NCBI GenBank assembly: GCA_025456145.1
Contig: JALOLD010000022.1
Location: forward strand, 1 to 56,582
Source: Thermoanaerobaculales bacterium
GTDB taxonomy: Bacteria > Acidobacteriota > Thermoanaerobaculia > Thermoanaerobaculales > Sulfomarinibacteraceae
Direction of reading: 5' to 3'
DNA: 56,582 nucleotides
Under the pieces are notes generated by a model that had not been told where the DNA came from, did no database searches, and worked only from the letters and a program-made list of their open reading frames with translations. Each line of letters starts with the position of its first letter. Position 1 is the first letter of the stretch. Positions 10,662 through 21,043 of the stretch are shown here, piece by piece. The translations under genes and the position numbers were made by a program.

Positions 10662-10845
10662 CTAGCCCGGAGTATTCACGAGGTTTCGTCGCGAGGGCAA
10701 CGAGGCGCCGATGGCAGTCGCGTTTTCTCACCGCGGGGGGCGGAGGCGTACTTGACGGTACGTCGAGCACCCCGAGGTGAGAAAACGCGGCTGACGCGGA
10801 TGCATCGTTGGCCGCAGCAGAAAGCTCGTGAATACTCCGGGCTAG
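10662..10845. mobile_element. 184-bp palindromic MITE-like element
   Basis: Perfect 21-bp terminal inverted repeats lie at 10662-10682 and 10825-10845. A nested pair lies at 10719-10731 (CGCGTTTTCTCAC) and 10777-10789, and the centre is itself palindromic (CGTAC/GTACG at 10747-10762). No transposase is encoded, so it would need help from elsewhere to move. Both ends carry CTAG. This is either the outer end of the repeat or a 4-bp target duplication, in which case the repeats are 17 bp. The right end supplies the TAG stop codon of egtB. A folded transcript could terminate transcription from either side. Confidence 0.75.
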
Positions 10846-12125
10846 GGGTACACGCAGCGGAACTTGGCGAACATGTAGGGGTAGTGGCGTTGGAACCAGT
10901 TGCGGAAGCTGCGGCGGATGAGCCCCGCCGGGGTCGCCCACGAGGCGCCGAGCATGACGAGGTGGAGCCCGTCGAAAAAATCGGTCGAGTAGCCGGGGTA
11001 GGTCGGGATGGTCGGGGCGAAGCCGGGGAACGGCGCGAAGACGGTCGCGGTCCACTCCCAGCCGTTGCCCACGAGGTCGGCGACCCCCCAGGCCGAGTCT
11101 CCTTCGGGGAAGGCGCCGACCGGGGTCGGCGCCCAGTGGCGGAAGTCAAAGTTGCCGTGGCCCTCGGCGGGCGCCTCGTCGCCCCAGGGGTGGGCGCGCA
11201 GACCGCCGTCGGGGGTCGTGTAGGCGGCCCGGTGGAGCTCGGCCTCGGTCGCCAACCGACCGCCCCGCCAGCGGCAGTAGGCCTCGGCCTCGGCGTGGCT
11301 GACAAAGACCGGCCAGTCGGCGACCTGTTCGAGCGGCAGGTCGTCGAAGAGGGTACGGACCGCGATGCCACCGTACTCGCACGACCAGAAGACCGGGTGC
11401 TCGAGACCGACCCTCCGCCGCCACTGCCAGTCCTCGTCGCGCCACAGCCCGGGCCGGCGGTAGCCTCCGTCGTTGAAGAACTCGACGAACTCGCGGTGAC
11501 GCACCGGCGTACGGTCGATGGTGAAGTCGTCCACCTCGACCGAGAGCTCGGGAAACTCGTTGTCCCAACCGAAGGGGATGGCGTCGGGGTCGGCGCCGAG
11601 CACCACCTCACCCCGGCCGACCTCGACCGCCCCGGGCTCCGCGGCGCCGTCGAACCGGTAGGGCGGCATCGGGTCGGGCCGCCTCTTGAGACCGGCGGGG
11701 AGCTGCTGGAGGATGTACTGCAGGGTCTCCTGGTGCATCAGCTCGTGCTCGATGGCGACCGAAAACACTCGGTCGCGCTCGGCGACCGGGCCAATGGCGC
11801 TCACCACCTCCTCGCGCACCCGGTCGCGGTACTCGAGCACCTCGTCGACCGGCGGCCAGTCGGTCGACGGCTCATGGCTGTCGACGCCCATCGGGTCGAT
11901 GCCGCGCTCGAAGAGGGCGTCGAAGTCGGCGCGGAAGGGGGGCTTGCCGAGCACGCCGCGGCAGACCTGGTTCCAGGCGAAGGCCGGCAGATGACCGAGA
12001 TAGAAGATCAAGGGATGTCGGAGGGCGATCGGCCGCTCGTGCAGCGCACCGGGCTCGACCAGGCCGAAGATCCGGTCCGAGCGAGACCAGCAGGCCCGCA
12101 GGCGTTCCTCGGTCGCATCGGTCAT
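10842..12125 (-). CDS. egtB: Ergothioneine biosynthesis sulfoxide synthase
   Basis: 427 residues. The N-terminal DinB-like helical half carries the three expected iron-binding histidines: His45 (YLGHLP), and His127 and His131 in EHELMHQET. The C-terminal half is an FGE-sulfatase/SUMF1-like domain (GWDNEFPE, RWRGGRLATEAE, DLVGNGWEWT, RRSFRNWFQRHYP, FAKFRCVYP). The EgtB family uses O2 to join a thiol (cysteine or gamma-glutamylcysteine) to hercynine in the cytoplasm. Assignment as EgtB, not SenA, rests on the partner gene: the ATG overlaps the egtD stop (ATGA). No EgtE lyase is in the window. The stop codon lies within the end repeat of the neighbouring MITE-like element. Confidence 0.9.
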   Translation of the reverse strand: MTDATEERLRACWSRSDRIFGLVEPGALHERPIALRHPLIFYLGHLPAFAWNQVCRGVLGKPPFRADFDALFERGIDPMGVDSHEPSTDWPPVDEVLEYRDRVREEVVSAIGPVAERDRVFSVAIEHELMHQETLQYILQQLPAGLKRRPDPMPPYRFDGAAEPGAVEVGRGEVVLGADPDAIPFGWDNEFPELSVEVDDFTIDRTPVRHREFVEFFNDGGYRRPGLWRDEDWQWRRRVGLEHPVFWSCEYGGIAVRTLFDDLPLEQVADWPVFVSHAEAEAYCRWRGGRLATEAELHRAAYTTPDGGLRAHPWGDEAPAEGHGNFDFRHWAPTPVGAFPEGDSAWGVADLVGNGWEWTATVFAPFPGFAPTIPTYPGYSTDFFDGLHLVMLGASWATPAGLIRRSFRNWFQRHYPYMFAKFRCVYP

Positions 12126-13135
12126 GAGGCCCCGCCTCCGCGGACGGGCCGCACCAGAGCCGAGGCGAACAGCTCTGCCGGGTCGGTGGCAAAGGCTGCG
12201 AGCTCGAGCCCGGTGCCGTCGAGAGCTGCGGCGAAGCTGTGGCGGGTGAACTTGCGGCTGATCTCGGTGCGGATCTCGTCACCGGCCGCGAAGCGGATCT
12301 CTCGCCCGTCGCCGAGCGAGGCGGAGGTCGGGCGCCGGGCGCGCAGCCTCATCTCGATCCACGCGCGCTCGCGGTCGTAGAAGGCGACATGCTCGAAGGC
12401 CTCGATCTCGAAGCCGGTCCCGAAGCGCTGGTTGAGGACCCGCAGGGCGTTGCGGTTGAACTCGGCGGTGACGCCGGCGCTGTCGTTGTAGGCGGCCTCG
12501 AGGCGGGCCGGGTCCTTGACCAGGTCGAGACCGACCAGGAAGGCGTCGTTCGGGCCGAGGAGGGCGCGCACGCGCCTCAGGAACGTGGCGAGCTGACGCG
12601 GGTAGAGGTTGCCGATGGTACCGGCGAGCAGGACGAGCAGGCGACGGCGCCCCTCGCCCACCGCTCCGAGATCGCTCAGGAAGTCTCCGACCACCCCGCG
12701 TACCTCGGCCTCGGGGTAGGCCTCCGCCAGGGCCTCGACCGAGCCGGTGAGGAAGGACTCGTTGATGTCGAGCAGGACGCACCGGTCGAGCCGGCCGCGG
12801 CGCTGCATGGCGTCGAGGAGGAGCCGCACCTTGCGCCCGGAGCCGGAGCCGAGCTCGACCAGCTCGCGCGCGCCGGTCGACGCGACCACCTCATCGGCGA
12901 TGCCGGCGAGGATGACCTCCTCGGTGCGCGACTGGTAGTACTCGGGCAGCCGCGTGATTCGCTCGAAGAGCTCCGATCCGGCGTCGTCGTAGAAGTAGCG
13001 GCTGTCGATCCGCGGCAGCCGGCGCAGGAGGTTGCGGTGGACGTCGGCGCGCTCCTCCCTCGGATCGCGGGCGAGAAAAGGCCCGCGGACGATGGTTCCG
13101 GTGAGGTTGACGCTGGCGTCCGCCGATCGTTGCAT
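12122..13135 (-). CDS. egtD: L-histidine N-alpha-methyltransferase
   Basis: 337 residues from the ATG at 13135, which has GGGGAG a few bases upstream; a longer frame to 13201 has no such site. EgtD makes hercynine (trimethylhistidine) from histidine with three SAM. Family features seen: RYFYDDAGSELFERIT, LPEYYQSRTEE, the SAM loop VELGSGSGRKVRLLLDAM, a LVLLAGTIGNLYP segment, FLVGLDLVKD, AYNDSAGVTAEFNRN and a C-terminal ISRKFTR. Length matches the family (about 320-340). It sits 62 bp after the receiver/flavoprotein fusion gene on the same strand and overlaps egtB, so expression is probably tied to the upstream sensor kinase. Confidence 0.92.
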   Translation of the reverse strand: MQRSADASVNLTGTIVRGPFLARDPREERADVHRNLLRRLPRIDSRYFYDDAGSELFERITRLPEYYQSRTEEVILAGIADEVVASTGARELVELGSGSGRKVRLLLDAMQRRGRLDRCVLLDINESFLTGSVEALAEAYPEAEVRGVVGDFLSDLGAVGEGRRRLLVLLAGTIGNLYPRQLATFLRRVRALLGPNDAFLVGLDLVKDPARLEAAYNDSAGVTAEFNRNALRVLNQRFGTGFEIEAFEHVAFYDRERAWIEMRLRARRPTSASLGDGREIRFAAGDEIRTEISRKFTRHSFAAALDGTGLELAAFATDPAELFASALVRPVRGGGAS

Positions 13136-13197
13136 GATCACTCCCCGAGGTGTGTTCCTGTAGACAACGCGATCGGCCCGGTGGGTCATCCCGGGGG

Positions 13198-14859
13198 TCA
13201 CACCGTCTCGAGGTACTTGTGGATCAAACTGACCGCGATGGCCCCCTGTCCGACCGCCGAGGCGACGCGGCGGACGACGCCGTGGCGGACGTCGCCGGCC
13301 GCGAAGATCCCGGGCACGCTGGTCTCCATCAGAAAGGGGTCGCGTTTGAGCGTCCAGCCCTTCGGCCGGCGCCCGTCACGGATCAGATCCGGGCCGGTGA
13401 GGATGAAGCCGGCCTCCGAGCGTTCGACGATGCCTGCGACGACATCCGAGTGGGGAACGGCGCCGATGAAGATGAAGATGGCGTCGGCCGGTATGGTCTC
13501 GGTGGCTCCGGTCTCGTTGTTGGCGAGGGTGACGGTCTCGAGGTGATCCGACCCGGAGACCGCCACGATCTCGGTGTGGGCCATGAGCGAGATGTTGTCG
13601 GTCGCCTCGATCTGATCGATCAGATACCGCGACATGCTGCTCTTGAGCGAGTCGCCGCGGATCAGAATGGTGACCTGGCCGGCAAAGCGCGACAGGAAGA
13701 TCGCGCCCTGGCCGGCCGAGTTGGCGCCGCCGACCACGAAGACGCTCTTGCCCTGGTAATGGACCGCCTCGGAGGTCGCCGCGCCGTAGTAGACCGAGGC
13801 GCCGATCAGCGGCTCGATGCCGTCCACGTCGAGCTCGCGCACCCTGACGCCGGTGGCGATGAGGAGGGCGTGGCAGCCGAGCTCGCTGCCGTCGTCGAGG
13901 GTGACGATTCGGTAGGGGTCCTCGATCCGCAGCCCGGTCACGGACTGCGCGGTGAGGATCTCGGCGCCCAGGCGCTTGGCCTGGGTGGTCGCCCGCCGCG
14001 CCAGGTCGGCGCCGCTGATGCCCTTGGGGAAGCCCAGGTAGTTCTCGATGCGGGCGCTGGTGCCGGCCTGGCCGCCGGTCGGCCCCCGCTCGATGACCAC
14101 CGTGCGCAGCCCCTCCGAGGCGCCGTAGACGGCGGCGCCGAGCCCGGCCGGTCCGGCGCCGATGATGATGAGGTCGTAGAACGGCTGCGCCGCCGGCGCC
14201 CGCAGCCCGACCTTCTCGGCCAGAGAGCGTAGGTCCGGGTCGACCAGGGTGCTGCCGTCAGGGAAGAAGACCACCGGGAGGCGCGGGCGGTCCCCGGTGG
14301 ACGAGTCGACCAGCGCCCTGGCTTCCGAGTCCTTCTCGATGTCGAGCCACTGATAGGGGATCTGGCTGTGGGCGAGGAACTCCTTGACGTTGTGGGAGGT
14401 GGCGGACCACAGGGTGCCGGCGACGCGGATCCCGTCGTAGGGGGCGGGAACGCTCGCCAGCCAGTCGTCGAGGAGGTCGTCGAGCACCGGGTAGAGGCGT
14501 TCCTCGGGCGGGTCCCACGGCTTCATCAGGTAGTAGTCGAGATCGATGGCGTTGATGCTGGTGATGGCGGCCTCGGTGTCGGCGTAGGCGGTGAGCAGGA
14601 CCCGCTTGGACTCCGGGTAGAGCTTGATGGCTTCGACCAGGAACTCGATGCCGCTCATCGCCGGCATGCGCTGGTCGACCAGGAAAAGTGCCACCGGGGT
14701 GCCGCGCCGCTTGAACTCCTGCACCGTCTCGAGCGCTTCGGTCCCCGAGCCGGCCTTCACGATCCGGTAGTCCCTCTGGTAGTGGGCCTGCAGGTCGCGG
14801 GCGATCGCGTTGAGCACGTGCGGTTCGTCGTCGATGGTCATGACGATCGGTTTGGGCAT
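13198..14859 (-). CDS. Response regulator receiver fused to thioredoxin-reductase-like flavoprotein
   Basis: 553 residues in three parts. Residues 1-~125 are a receiver (acidic Asp10/Asp11, phosphoacceptor Asp62 in LVDQRMP, Lys113 in LMKPW). Residues ~140-220 resemble a glutaredoxin fold, but the usual CPxC position reads SATS. Residues 228-553 are a two-dinucleotide-binding flavoprotein (FAD loop IIIGAGPAGLGAA, NADPH loop VVGGANSAGQ, GIFAAGDVRHG). The TrxR CxxC position reads YYGAATSEA, so no redox cysteines remain in either domain. It may instead pass electrons from NADPH to an unknown acceptor, gated by phosphorylation. It starts 25 bp after the hybrid histidine kinase, its likely phosphodonor, and is followed by egtD. 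Confidence 0.9.
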   Translation of the reverse strand: MPKPIVMTIDDEPHVLNAIARDLQAHYQRDYRIVKAGSGTEALETVQEFKRRGTPVALFLVDQRMPAMSGIEFLVEAIKLYPESKRVLLTAYADTEAAITSINAIDLDYYLMKPWDPPEERLYPVLDDLLDDWLASVPAPYDGIRVAGTLWSATSHNVKEFLAHSQIPYQWLDIEKDSEARALVDSSTGDRPRLPVVFFPDGSTLVDPDLRSLAEKVGLRAPAAQPFYDLIIIGAGPAGLGAAVYGASEGLRTVVIERGPTGGQAGTSARIENYLGFPKGISGADLARRATTQAKRLGAEILTAQSVTGLRIEDPYRIVTLDDGSELGCHALLIATGVRVRELDVDGIEPLIGASVYYGAATSEAVHYQGKSVFVVGGANSAGQGAIFLSRFAGQVTILIRGDSLKSSMSRYLIDQIEATDNISLMAHTEIVAVSGSDHLETVTLANNETGATETIPADAIFIFIGAVPHSDVVAGIVERSEAGFILTGPDLIRDGRRPKGWTLKRDPFLMETSVPGIFAAGDVRHGVVRRVASAVGQGAIAVSLIHKYLETV

Positions 14860-14884
14860 GCGACGTCTCCCTGTCGAGCGGTGG

Positions 14885-17125
14885 TCACGCCTCGGGGCCG
14901 ACGTCGATCGGCAGCCGGACCTGGAAGCAGGTCATGCCGGGTCGCGACGTCACCGTCAGCTGACCGTGGTGTTTCTGAACGACGAGGTTGAGGCTGAGGT
15001 TGAGGCCGAGACCGGTGCCTTCGCCGGGCCCCTTGGTGGTGAAGAAGGGGTCGAAGATCTTGGACTGGATCTCCTTGGGGATGCCGGGTCCGTCATCCTG
15101 GATCTCGACGACCACCCAGCGATCCTCCCGCCGGGCTCTGATGACCAGGATCCCCTTACCGCTCATCGCGTCGATGGCGTTGTCGATGATGTTGGTCCAC
15201 ACCTGGTTGAGCTCGCTCGCATAGGCCTCGATCACCGGCAGGTCATCGGCGTACTCGCGGACCACGGTCACGCCGCGCTTGAGCTTGTTGTGGAGGATGA
15301 TCAGCGTGTTGTCGAGGCCCTCTCGCACGTCGACCGACTGGACGGGCGCCTGGTCCATGTAGGTGTAGGTCTTGAGCGCCTTGACCAGCTCGACGATGCG
15401 GCCAGTGGCGAGGCTGATCTCACCGACCAGGCTGTAGATCCCGTACATGCAGCTCAGCCACTCGACGACGAGGGTGAACTGCTCGGCCGGGAATGCCCTC
15501 GCCAGCTCCTCGAAGTCGTCGTCGCCGACATCGAGGCTGACCAGGGCCGGCACCAGCTCGCCGGTGGTGTCGATACCTTGCTGCTGGAGTCTCTCCTCGA
15601 GCTCGGTCTCGCGGTCGCTGCGCTCGAGAGCGCTCATCTCGGCCGGCGAGCGGATGCGTCCTTTGGTAATGCGATAAAGCTCCACCAGCTTCTCGATCTG
15701 GCGCGCGTCGAGCTTCTGCGCACCCAGCCGCAGCTGGATGTTCTGCAGCTGGGAGAAGGTCTTCTGCAGCTGGTCCGCGCTGCGCTGGGCGGCCGAGACC
15801 GGGTTGTTGAGCTCGTGCGCCATGCCGGCGCTGAGCTTGCCGAGTGAGGCCATCTTCTCCTGGATGATCAGCTGCTCGTGCATCTGGTTGAGCTGCTGCA
15901 GCGTCTCCTCCAGGACCTCGTTCTTGCGCCGCATCTCCTCGGTCTTCTCGCGCAGCTCCCGCTCGCTCGCTCGCAGCGCCTCCTCCGCCCGCTTGCGCTC
16001 GCCGATGTCGCGGATGATGCCGGTGTAGTAGCGATCGTCGCGCACCGTCCAGGTCGAAAGGGACAGCTCGATCGGCACCTCCTCGCCGCCCTTCGTGCGG
16101 GCGGCGAGCTCGACCGTGGTACCGATGACCCGGCTCTCCCCGCCCTCGGTCACCCGCTTCATGCCGGCGCGATGGGCGTCGTGAAACCGTTCGGGGATGA
16201 TGATCTCGAGGCGCTGGCCGATCACCTCCTCCTCGGTGAAGCCGAGGATGCGGGTGGCGGCCTTGTTCCAGCTGATGATCCCACCTTCGTGGTCGGCCGA
16301 GATGATGGCGTCGATCGCCGACTCGGTGACCGAGCGGAACTTCTCCTCGGCCTGCTTGCGCTCGCTGATGTCACGGATGATCCCGGTGTAGTAGCGGGCG
16401 TCGTCGAGCGTCCAGCTGGCGAGCGACAGCTCGACCGGAAACTCGCTCCCGTCCTTGCGCACCGCGGCGAGCTCGACGGTCCTGCCGATGACGTGGCTGG
16501 GGCCGCCGGAGCTGACTCGATGGACGCCCTTCTGGTGCGCCTCGCGGTAGCGCTCGGGGATGATGATCTCGATCGGCTGACCGATGACCTCGGCCTCGGC
16601 GAAGCCGAAGAGAGCTGTCGCGGCGCTGTTCCACGAGCGGATCCGGCCCTCGGCGTCGCCGGAGATGATCGCGTCGATCGCCGACTCCATGACCGAGCGG
16701 AACTTGGCCTCCGACTCGCGCAGCGCCGACCGCACCTTGGAGATCGTGACCTGGCGCTCGATCCTCGCCAGTACCTCGCGCGGGTCGAAGGGCTTGAGAA
16801 TCAGGTCGTCGCCGGCCTCGAGACCCTTGAGGCGGGCGTCGGTGTCGTCGAGGCACGTCATGAGGATGACCGGTATGTCGCGCCCGTGCTGGCTCTGCTT
16901 CAACCGGCCGAGGAGGTCAAAGGCGTCGGCATGCGCGAGGTGGGTGTCGAGCAGCACCAGGTTGGCCTCGGCCGAGGCGACGGTCGCCAGAAGGTGCTCG
17001 CCGCTCGCCGTGTGGCGGACGGCGTAGCCGTCCTTCTTCAGAAGCTGCCGCAGCGTGTCGGCACTCGCGCCGTCGTCGTCGACGATGACGACGGCTCCGC
17101 GGTCAGGCGCCGGCTGATCTCCCAC
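14885..17125 (-). CDS. Hybrid sensor histidine kinase (REC-PAS-PAS-HK)
   Basis: 746 residues from the GTG at 17125, which has AAGGAG 9 bases upstream; the frame is open to 17215 without a better start. Order: N-terminal receiver (VVIVDDD, phosphoacceptor in LVLLDTHL, Lys in LILKPFD); two tandem similar PAS domains, each beginning F(R)[12 protein letters not shown] and ending [12 protein letters not shown]; a coiled coil (about 395-430, [17 protein letters not shown]); an H-box MAHELNNP; and a HATPase with [15 protein letters not shown] and GEGTGLGL. There is no transmembrane segment, so it is a cytoplasmic sensor. The PAS ligand is unknown. Position 25 bp before the receiver/flavoprotein gene suggests a cognate pair. 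Confidence 0.93.
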   Translation of the reverse strand: MGDQPAPDRGAVVIVDDDGASADTLRQLLKKDGYAVRHTASGEHLLATVASAEANLVLLDTHLAHADAFDLLGRLKQSQHGRDIPVILMTCLDDTDARLKGLEAGDDLILKPFDPREVLARIERQVTISKVRSALRESEAKFRSVMESAIDAIISGDAEGRIRSWNSAATALFGFAEAEVIGQPIEIIIPERYREAHQKGVHRVSSGGPSHVIGRTVELAAVRKDGSEFPVELSLASWTLDDARYYTGIIRDISERKQAEEKFRSVTESAIDAIISADHEGGIISWNKAATRILGFTEEEVIGQRLEIIIPERFHDAHRAGMKRVTEGGESRVIGTTVELAARTKGGEEVPIELSLSTWTVRDDRYYTGIIRDIGERKRAEEALRASERELREKTEEMRRKNEVLEETLQQLNQMHEQLIIQEKMASLGKLSAGMAHELNNPVSAAQRSADQLQKTFSQLQNIQLRLGAQKLDARQIEKLVELYRITKGRIRSPAEMSALERSDRETELEERLQQQGIDTTGELVPALVSLDVGDDDFEELARAFPAEQFTLVVEWLSCMYGIYSLVGEISLATGRIVELVKALKTYTYMDQAPVQSVDVREGLDNTLIILHNKLKRGVTVVREYADDLPVIEAYASELNQVWTNIIDNAIDAMSGKGILVIRARREDRWVVVEIQDDGPGIPKEIQSKIFDPFFTTKGPGEGTGLGLNLSLNLVVQKHHGQLTVTSRPGMTCFQVRLPIDVGPEA

Positions 17126-17382
17126 GTTCCATCGCTCCTTTCGGAGATTGCTGGGATTGTAACCCGACCTCCGCACCGGATGTTCCGGGCTCCTCCACAC
17201 CCCCGAGATCCTCACGGCCTTGCCCGCGACTACGCCGTGACGGGCCGGCTCCGCGCGCCTGCAGCGCCGTCCCCTGCTGTCGTCCCGAACGCGCGAACGG
17301 ATTGAGCGGGTCGAAGGGCTCCCTCACATCGGCGACTGGTCGGCGCCCGACCCTCTCGAGAGACGTCCGGGGCTCCTTCGCC
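17126..17382 (-). promoter_or_regulatory. Intergenic region with candidate -10 for the kinase-egtDB operon
   Basis: On the minus strand TACAAT is at 17161-17156, about 30 bp before the GTG start of the histidine kinase, with no clear -35 at 17 bp. The remaining 200 bp hold nothing I can support. Confidence 0.4.
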
Positions 17383-20300
17383 TCAGCGCCGAAGGCGCCC
17401 CGACCTCGGGAGGTCCCCCAGCGCGCCACAGGCCTCGAAGAGCTCGTGCGCTCGCTCGACGTCGCCGTCCCCGCCGCGCAGCACGAGCGCCCGTGCCAGC
17501 TCGAGCCGACTTCCGATCTCCTCGAAGATCTCGATCGCGGCGTCGATGTCCCCGCGCGCAGCCTCATCCTCGCCGCGCGCGAGGTGGAGCTGAGCCCTCA
17601 CCTTGAGCAGCATCGCCTCCCAGTGCGGCATGTCGGCTCTGCGGGCGACCTCGAGGATGGCCTCGCTCCGCTGCTCGGCCTCGTCGAGGCGACCGGTGGC
17701 AATCAGGGACTGGCACGTCGTCGGACTGATCCAGATCGGGTTGACGGCCTCGTCGGTGTCCTTGTGGATCGCGTCGAATTGGGCGGCGAGCCCGATCACG
17801 GTCTCGTGGTCGCCGGCCCGTAGGGCGGCGTAGGCACGCGCCTGACGGCTCACCCCCTGGCCCGCCTTGAGGCCGACGTCATCCGCCAGCTCGATCAGAC
17901 GGTCGGCGAGCTCGATCGCTTCGTCGACACGGCCGGCGTCGGCGATGGCCTGCGAATGCCAGTTCCCGAGAAAGATCTCGAGTCGCCGGTCGCCCAGACG
18001 GCGGGCGAGCTCGGAGCCTTCTTCAAACAGCTCCTCGGCTTCGGCCAGCTCGCCGAGGCCGTGCTTGGCGCAGGCGAACCCGAGCCGATTCCACGCCATG
18101 CGGTCCGAGGAGCGTGCCTTCTCGGCCAGCTCGCGGTGGCGTGCGGCGTGCTCGAGGGCCTCGTTCCAACGGCCCCGCGTGAAGGCGTTCTCCATCAGAA
18201 ACTCGTGGCCGATCGACTCGATGCCGGGGTTGCCCTCGTCGGCGCCGGCCTCGATGCAACGCCGCGCCCAACGGTTGCTCTCCTCGAAGTCGACCAGGTG
18301 CTGGTAGGCGCCGGCGAGGTAACCATAGATCCAACCCAGCAGCGTTGTGTCACCCGCTCGTCCGGCCGGCTCCTTCGCCTGCAGCAACAGCTCCGCCGCC
18401 TTGCGGGAATGGCCGTGGTAGTGGTGGAAACGGGCCTCGATCATGGTTGCGCGGGCGAGCTCGATGGGCTGGATCTCCGGATCGAGACAGCTCTTGACCT
18501 CGTCGACGAAGCTCAGGGCGCGTTCGTCGCCGACCGCCACGTAGGCCTCCCCGATCAGGCTTCTGAGGCGCACCTTTTCCAGCGGATCGTCGGTGGCGGC
18601 GAGAGCGCGCTGGTAGTGCTCCGCGGCGTTGACCGGCTCGCCCTTGAGGGTGAAGACGTCGCCGACGACGGTGTCGAGCTTCGGAAGCACCGCGGCGCGG
18701 CCGAGCGCCTCGGCGCACTCTCGCGCCCGCTGATACAGGCGCAGCGCGTCACCATAAGCGAAGAGCCGGGTGGCGTCGGCCGCCGCCTGCATCGCGTAGT
18801 CGAAGCCGCGGTCAAGGCAGCCGCCCTCCATCGAGTGGTGGGCGAGGTCCTCCACCGCGACCCGGCCGCCCCGGTCGCGTAGGGCCTCGAGTCCTTCCGC
18901 CACGCGGTAGTGGAGGCGGCGGCGGCGGATCGGGTTGAGCTCGTGGTAGAGCACCTCGCGGATCTTGTCGTGGGTGAAGGCCACCGCCTCGCCGGCGCGG
19001 CTCTCGAGGAGCTGCGCGGCGACCGCCTCGTCGATGGCGTCGAGGAGAGCGTCCTCGGACGCCTCGGCCACGGCCGCGAGCTCCGAGAACATGAAGGTCT
19101 TGCCGAGGATGGCCGCGGTGCGCAGGATCTCGGTGGTCGGTTCACTGACGTGGTCGAGGCGGCGCCCGATGGCGGCCTTGACGCCCTGGGGCAGGACCAG
19201 ATCGCCCGAGTCGCGGCGACAAAATCCACCGGTTTCACACACGATCTGGCCTTCGTCGATGAGGGTCTTGACGATCTCCTCGATGAAGAACGGGTTGCCC
19301 TCGGTCTCGCGGTAGATGCTGGCCGCAAGCTGCTCGGAGACCTCGCTCTGGCCGAGCAGGACCCGCAGCATCGCGGTGGTGGCCTCGGGGTCGAGCCGTC
19401 GCAGACGAAGCCGCGCCGCCGCCCGCTCGCGGTTCCACGCGTCGAGCGCCTCGGCCAACGGGTGCGAGCGGTCGAGGTCGGTCTCGCGGTAGCAGCCGAG
19501 GATGAGCAGGCGTTCCCTCCCGATCGAACGCACCAGGTAGTGGAGCAGGATGAGCGACGCCTGGTCGGCCCACTGGAGATCGTCGATGAAGAGGAGGAGC
19601 CCGCCCGGCTCGGCGAGGTTGGAGAGACAGCGGGCGACGCCGTCGAAGAGGCGGAGCCGCTGCTCCGCCACCGACAGCTCGGGGCCGGTGGGAAACGGCC
19701 CGATGCGGCTTTCCAGCTCGGGCGCGAGGTGGGCGAGCTCGGCGCCCGCCCTTCCGGCGGCCCTGCGCAGCTCGTCGTCGGAGCTCTGGTGGACCCAGGT
19801 GCGAAGCGCCTCGACGAAGGGCAGGTAGGGTGTGGCCGCCTCGAGCTCGTAGCAGCCGCCCGACAGCACGACGCCTCCGGTGATGCGGGCGTAGTCGACG
19901 AGCTCGCGCGCCAGGCGGGTCTTGCCGGAGCCCGGCTCCCCCGACACCAGAACCATGCCGCCGCGACCGCCGACGGCCTCCGACCACGAGCGGCGCAGGG
20001 TCGCGATCTCGATGTCGCGCCCGACCAGCCGCCCACGCACCAACCCGCCGAGGGCGCCGGCGACGCCGACTGGCGCTACGACGGCGGCTTCGCCGGGAGA
20101 CAGCGTGAGGACGGAGGCGACGTCGGTTGCGGTGGCGAAGCGATCGTCCGGGTCCTTGGCGAGGAGGCGGAGGATGACCGCCTCGATGTGCTCCGGGAGG
20201 TCGGCACGGTACGTCCGCGGCGGAACCACCGGTGCGTGAAGGTGCTGGGAGAGGACCGCGAGGGCGTTGTCGCCTTCGAACGGCAGGCGGCCGGCGGTGA

Positions 20301-20970
20301 GCTCGTAGAGCATCACCCCGAGCGCGTAGAGGTCGGTACGGCCGTCGACCTCGCGCCCCAGCGCCTGCTCGGGCGCCATATAGCTCACGGTGCCGGTGAT
20401 GCCGCCCTCCCGGGTGATGCGGAGGCCATGCCCGCGCACCGCGAGACCGAGGTCGACGAGCTTGACCGACGGCCGGCCCGGGCGCCCGTCGAGCAGGATA
20501 TTCGCCGGCTTGAGGTCGCGGTGGACGAGGTCGTGGGCGTGGGCGTGGCCGAGGGCGTCGCAGATCTGGCGAGCGAGCTCGAGGATCTCCTCGATGGTCT
20601 TGGGCCGGTACTGCTTGAGGCTCGGACCATCGACGAGCTCCATGACGAAGTAGGGCATCCCCTGGTGCTCGCCGACGTCGTGCACCGAGACCACGTGCGG
20701 GTGGCTGAGGGCGGCGGCGGCGCGGGCCTCGCGGAGGAGGCGATCGCGGGCTTCGCCGGCCTCGAGGGCGGAGGCCAGCACCTTGACCGCCACCGGCCGC
20801 TCGAGCTCGACGTCCCAGGCGCGGAAGACGATGCCCATGCCGCCGCGGCCGATCTCGGCGTCGAGGCGATAGCGGCCAGAGAGGATCTCGCCGAGGCAGC
20901 ACGAGGGTGAGAGGGTGATACCGGTGGTCGACCCGTCGAGGTCGATGGTCTCGGAGTCGTGGATGGTCAC
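17383..20970 (-). CDS. PknK-like Ser/Thr protein kinase with AAA ATPase and TPR region
   Basis: 1195 residues. The N-terminal kinase domain (~33-290) has the glycine loop GRGGMG, Lys63 (AVKVL), HRDLKPAN (150-157), an APE-type MAPEQ and DLG (173-175) in place of DFG. A second unit at ~317-700 is an AAA_16-type ATPase: [11 protein letters not shown], Walker A GEPGSGKT (345-352), Walker [13 protein letters not shown]. The C-terminal ~450 residues are TPR-like helical pairs. This layout matches PknK-type kinases, where the ATPase/TPR part is thought to sense or scaffold. There is no transmembrane helix. It shares a ~73-bp divergent gap with sucrose synthase and is upstream of the histidine kinase, but the 257-bp gap argues against one transcript. 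Confidence 0.92.
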   Translation of the reverse strand: MTIHDSETIDLDGSTTGITLSPSCCLGEILSGRYRLDAEIGRGGMGIVFRAWDVELERPVAVKVLASALEAGEARDRLLREARAAAALSHPHVVSVHDVGEHQGMPYFVMELVDGPSLKQYRPKTIEEILELARQICDALGHAHAHDLVHRDLKPANILLDGRPGRPSVKLVDLGLAVRGHGLRITREGGITGTVSYMAPEQALGREVDGRTDLYALGVMLYELTAGRLPFEGDNALAVLSQHLHAPVVPPRTYRADLPEHIEAVILRLLAKDPDDRFATATDVASVLTLSPGEAAVVAPVGVAGALGGLVRGRLVGRDIEIATLRRSWSEAVGGRGGMVLVSGEPGSGKTRLARELVDYARITGGVVLSGGCYELEAATPYLPFVEALRTWVHQSSDDELRRAAGRAGAELAHLAPELESRIGPFPTGPELSVAEQRLRLFDGVARCLSNLAEPGGLLLFIDDLQWADQASLILLHYLVRSIGRERLLILGCYRETDLDRSHPLAEALDAWNRERAAARLRLRRLDPEATTAMLRVLLGQSEVSEQLAASIYRETEGNPFFIEEIVKTLIDEGQIVCETGGFCRRDSGDLVLPQGVKAAIGRRLDHVSEPTTEILRTAAILGKTFMFSELAAVAEASEDALLDAIDEAVAAQLLESRAGEAVAFTHDKIREVLYHELNPIRRRRLHYRVAEGLEALRDRGGRVAVEDLAHHSMEGGCLDRGFDYAMQAAADATRLFAYGDALRLYQRARECAEALGRAAVLPKLDTVVGDVFTLKGEPVNAAEHYQRALAATDDPLEKVRLRSLIGEAYVAVGDERALSFVDEVKSCLDPEIQPIELARATMIEARFHHYHGHSRKAAELLLQAKEPAGRAGDTTLLGWIYGYLAGAYQHLVDFEESNRWARRCIEAGADEGNPGIESIGHEFLMENAFTRGRWNEALEHAARHRELAEKARSSDRMAWNRLGFACAKHGLGELAEAEELFEEGSELARRLGDRRLEIFLGNWHSQAIADAGRVDEAIELADRLIELADDVGLKAGQGVSRQARAYAALRAGDHETVIGLAAQFDAIHKDTDEAVNPIWISPTTCQSLIATGRLDEAEQRSEAILEVARRADMPHWEAMLLKVRAQLHLARGEDEAARGDIDAAIEIFEEIGSRLELARALVLRGGDGDVERAHELFEACGALGDLPRSGRLRR

Positions 20971-21030
20971 GCATTCACAAAGTCCCGGGCTGGAGGTCTA
21001 TTCCCGGCCTCGTCGAGCTCGAGGCGCCCG

Positions 21031-21036
21031 TACAAT
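21031..21036 (+). promoter_or_regulatory. TACAAT -10 hexamer abutting the sucrose synthase start
   Basis: TACAAT at 21031-21036 ends 7 bases before the ATG at 21044. If it is used, transcription would begin at or next to that ATG, giving a leaderless mRNA. No good -35 hexamer is seen 17 bp upstream. Confidence 0.4.
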
Positions 21037-21043
21037 GGGCAGC

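Noticed and set aside
10393..11611. Minus-strand frames containing Asn-His-Glu-Gly-Thr-Lys repeats and SPEYSRAF-like ends
   Set aside because: They translate the direct repeats and the palindromic element, and part of egtB in another frame.
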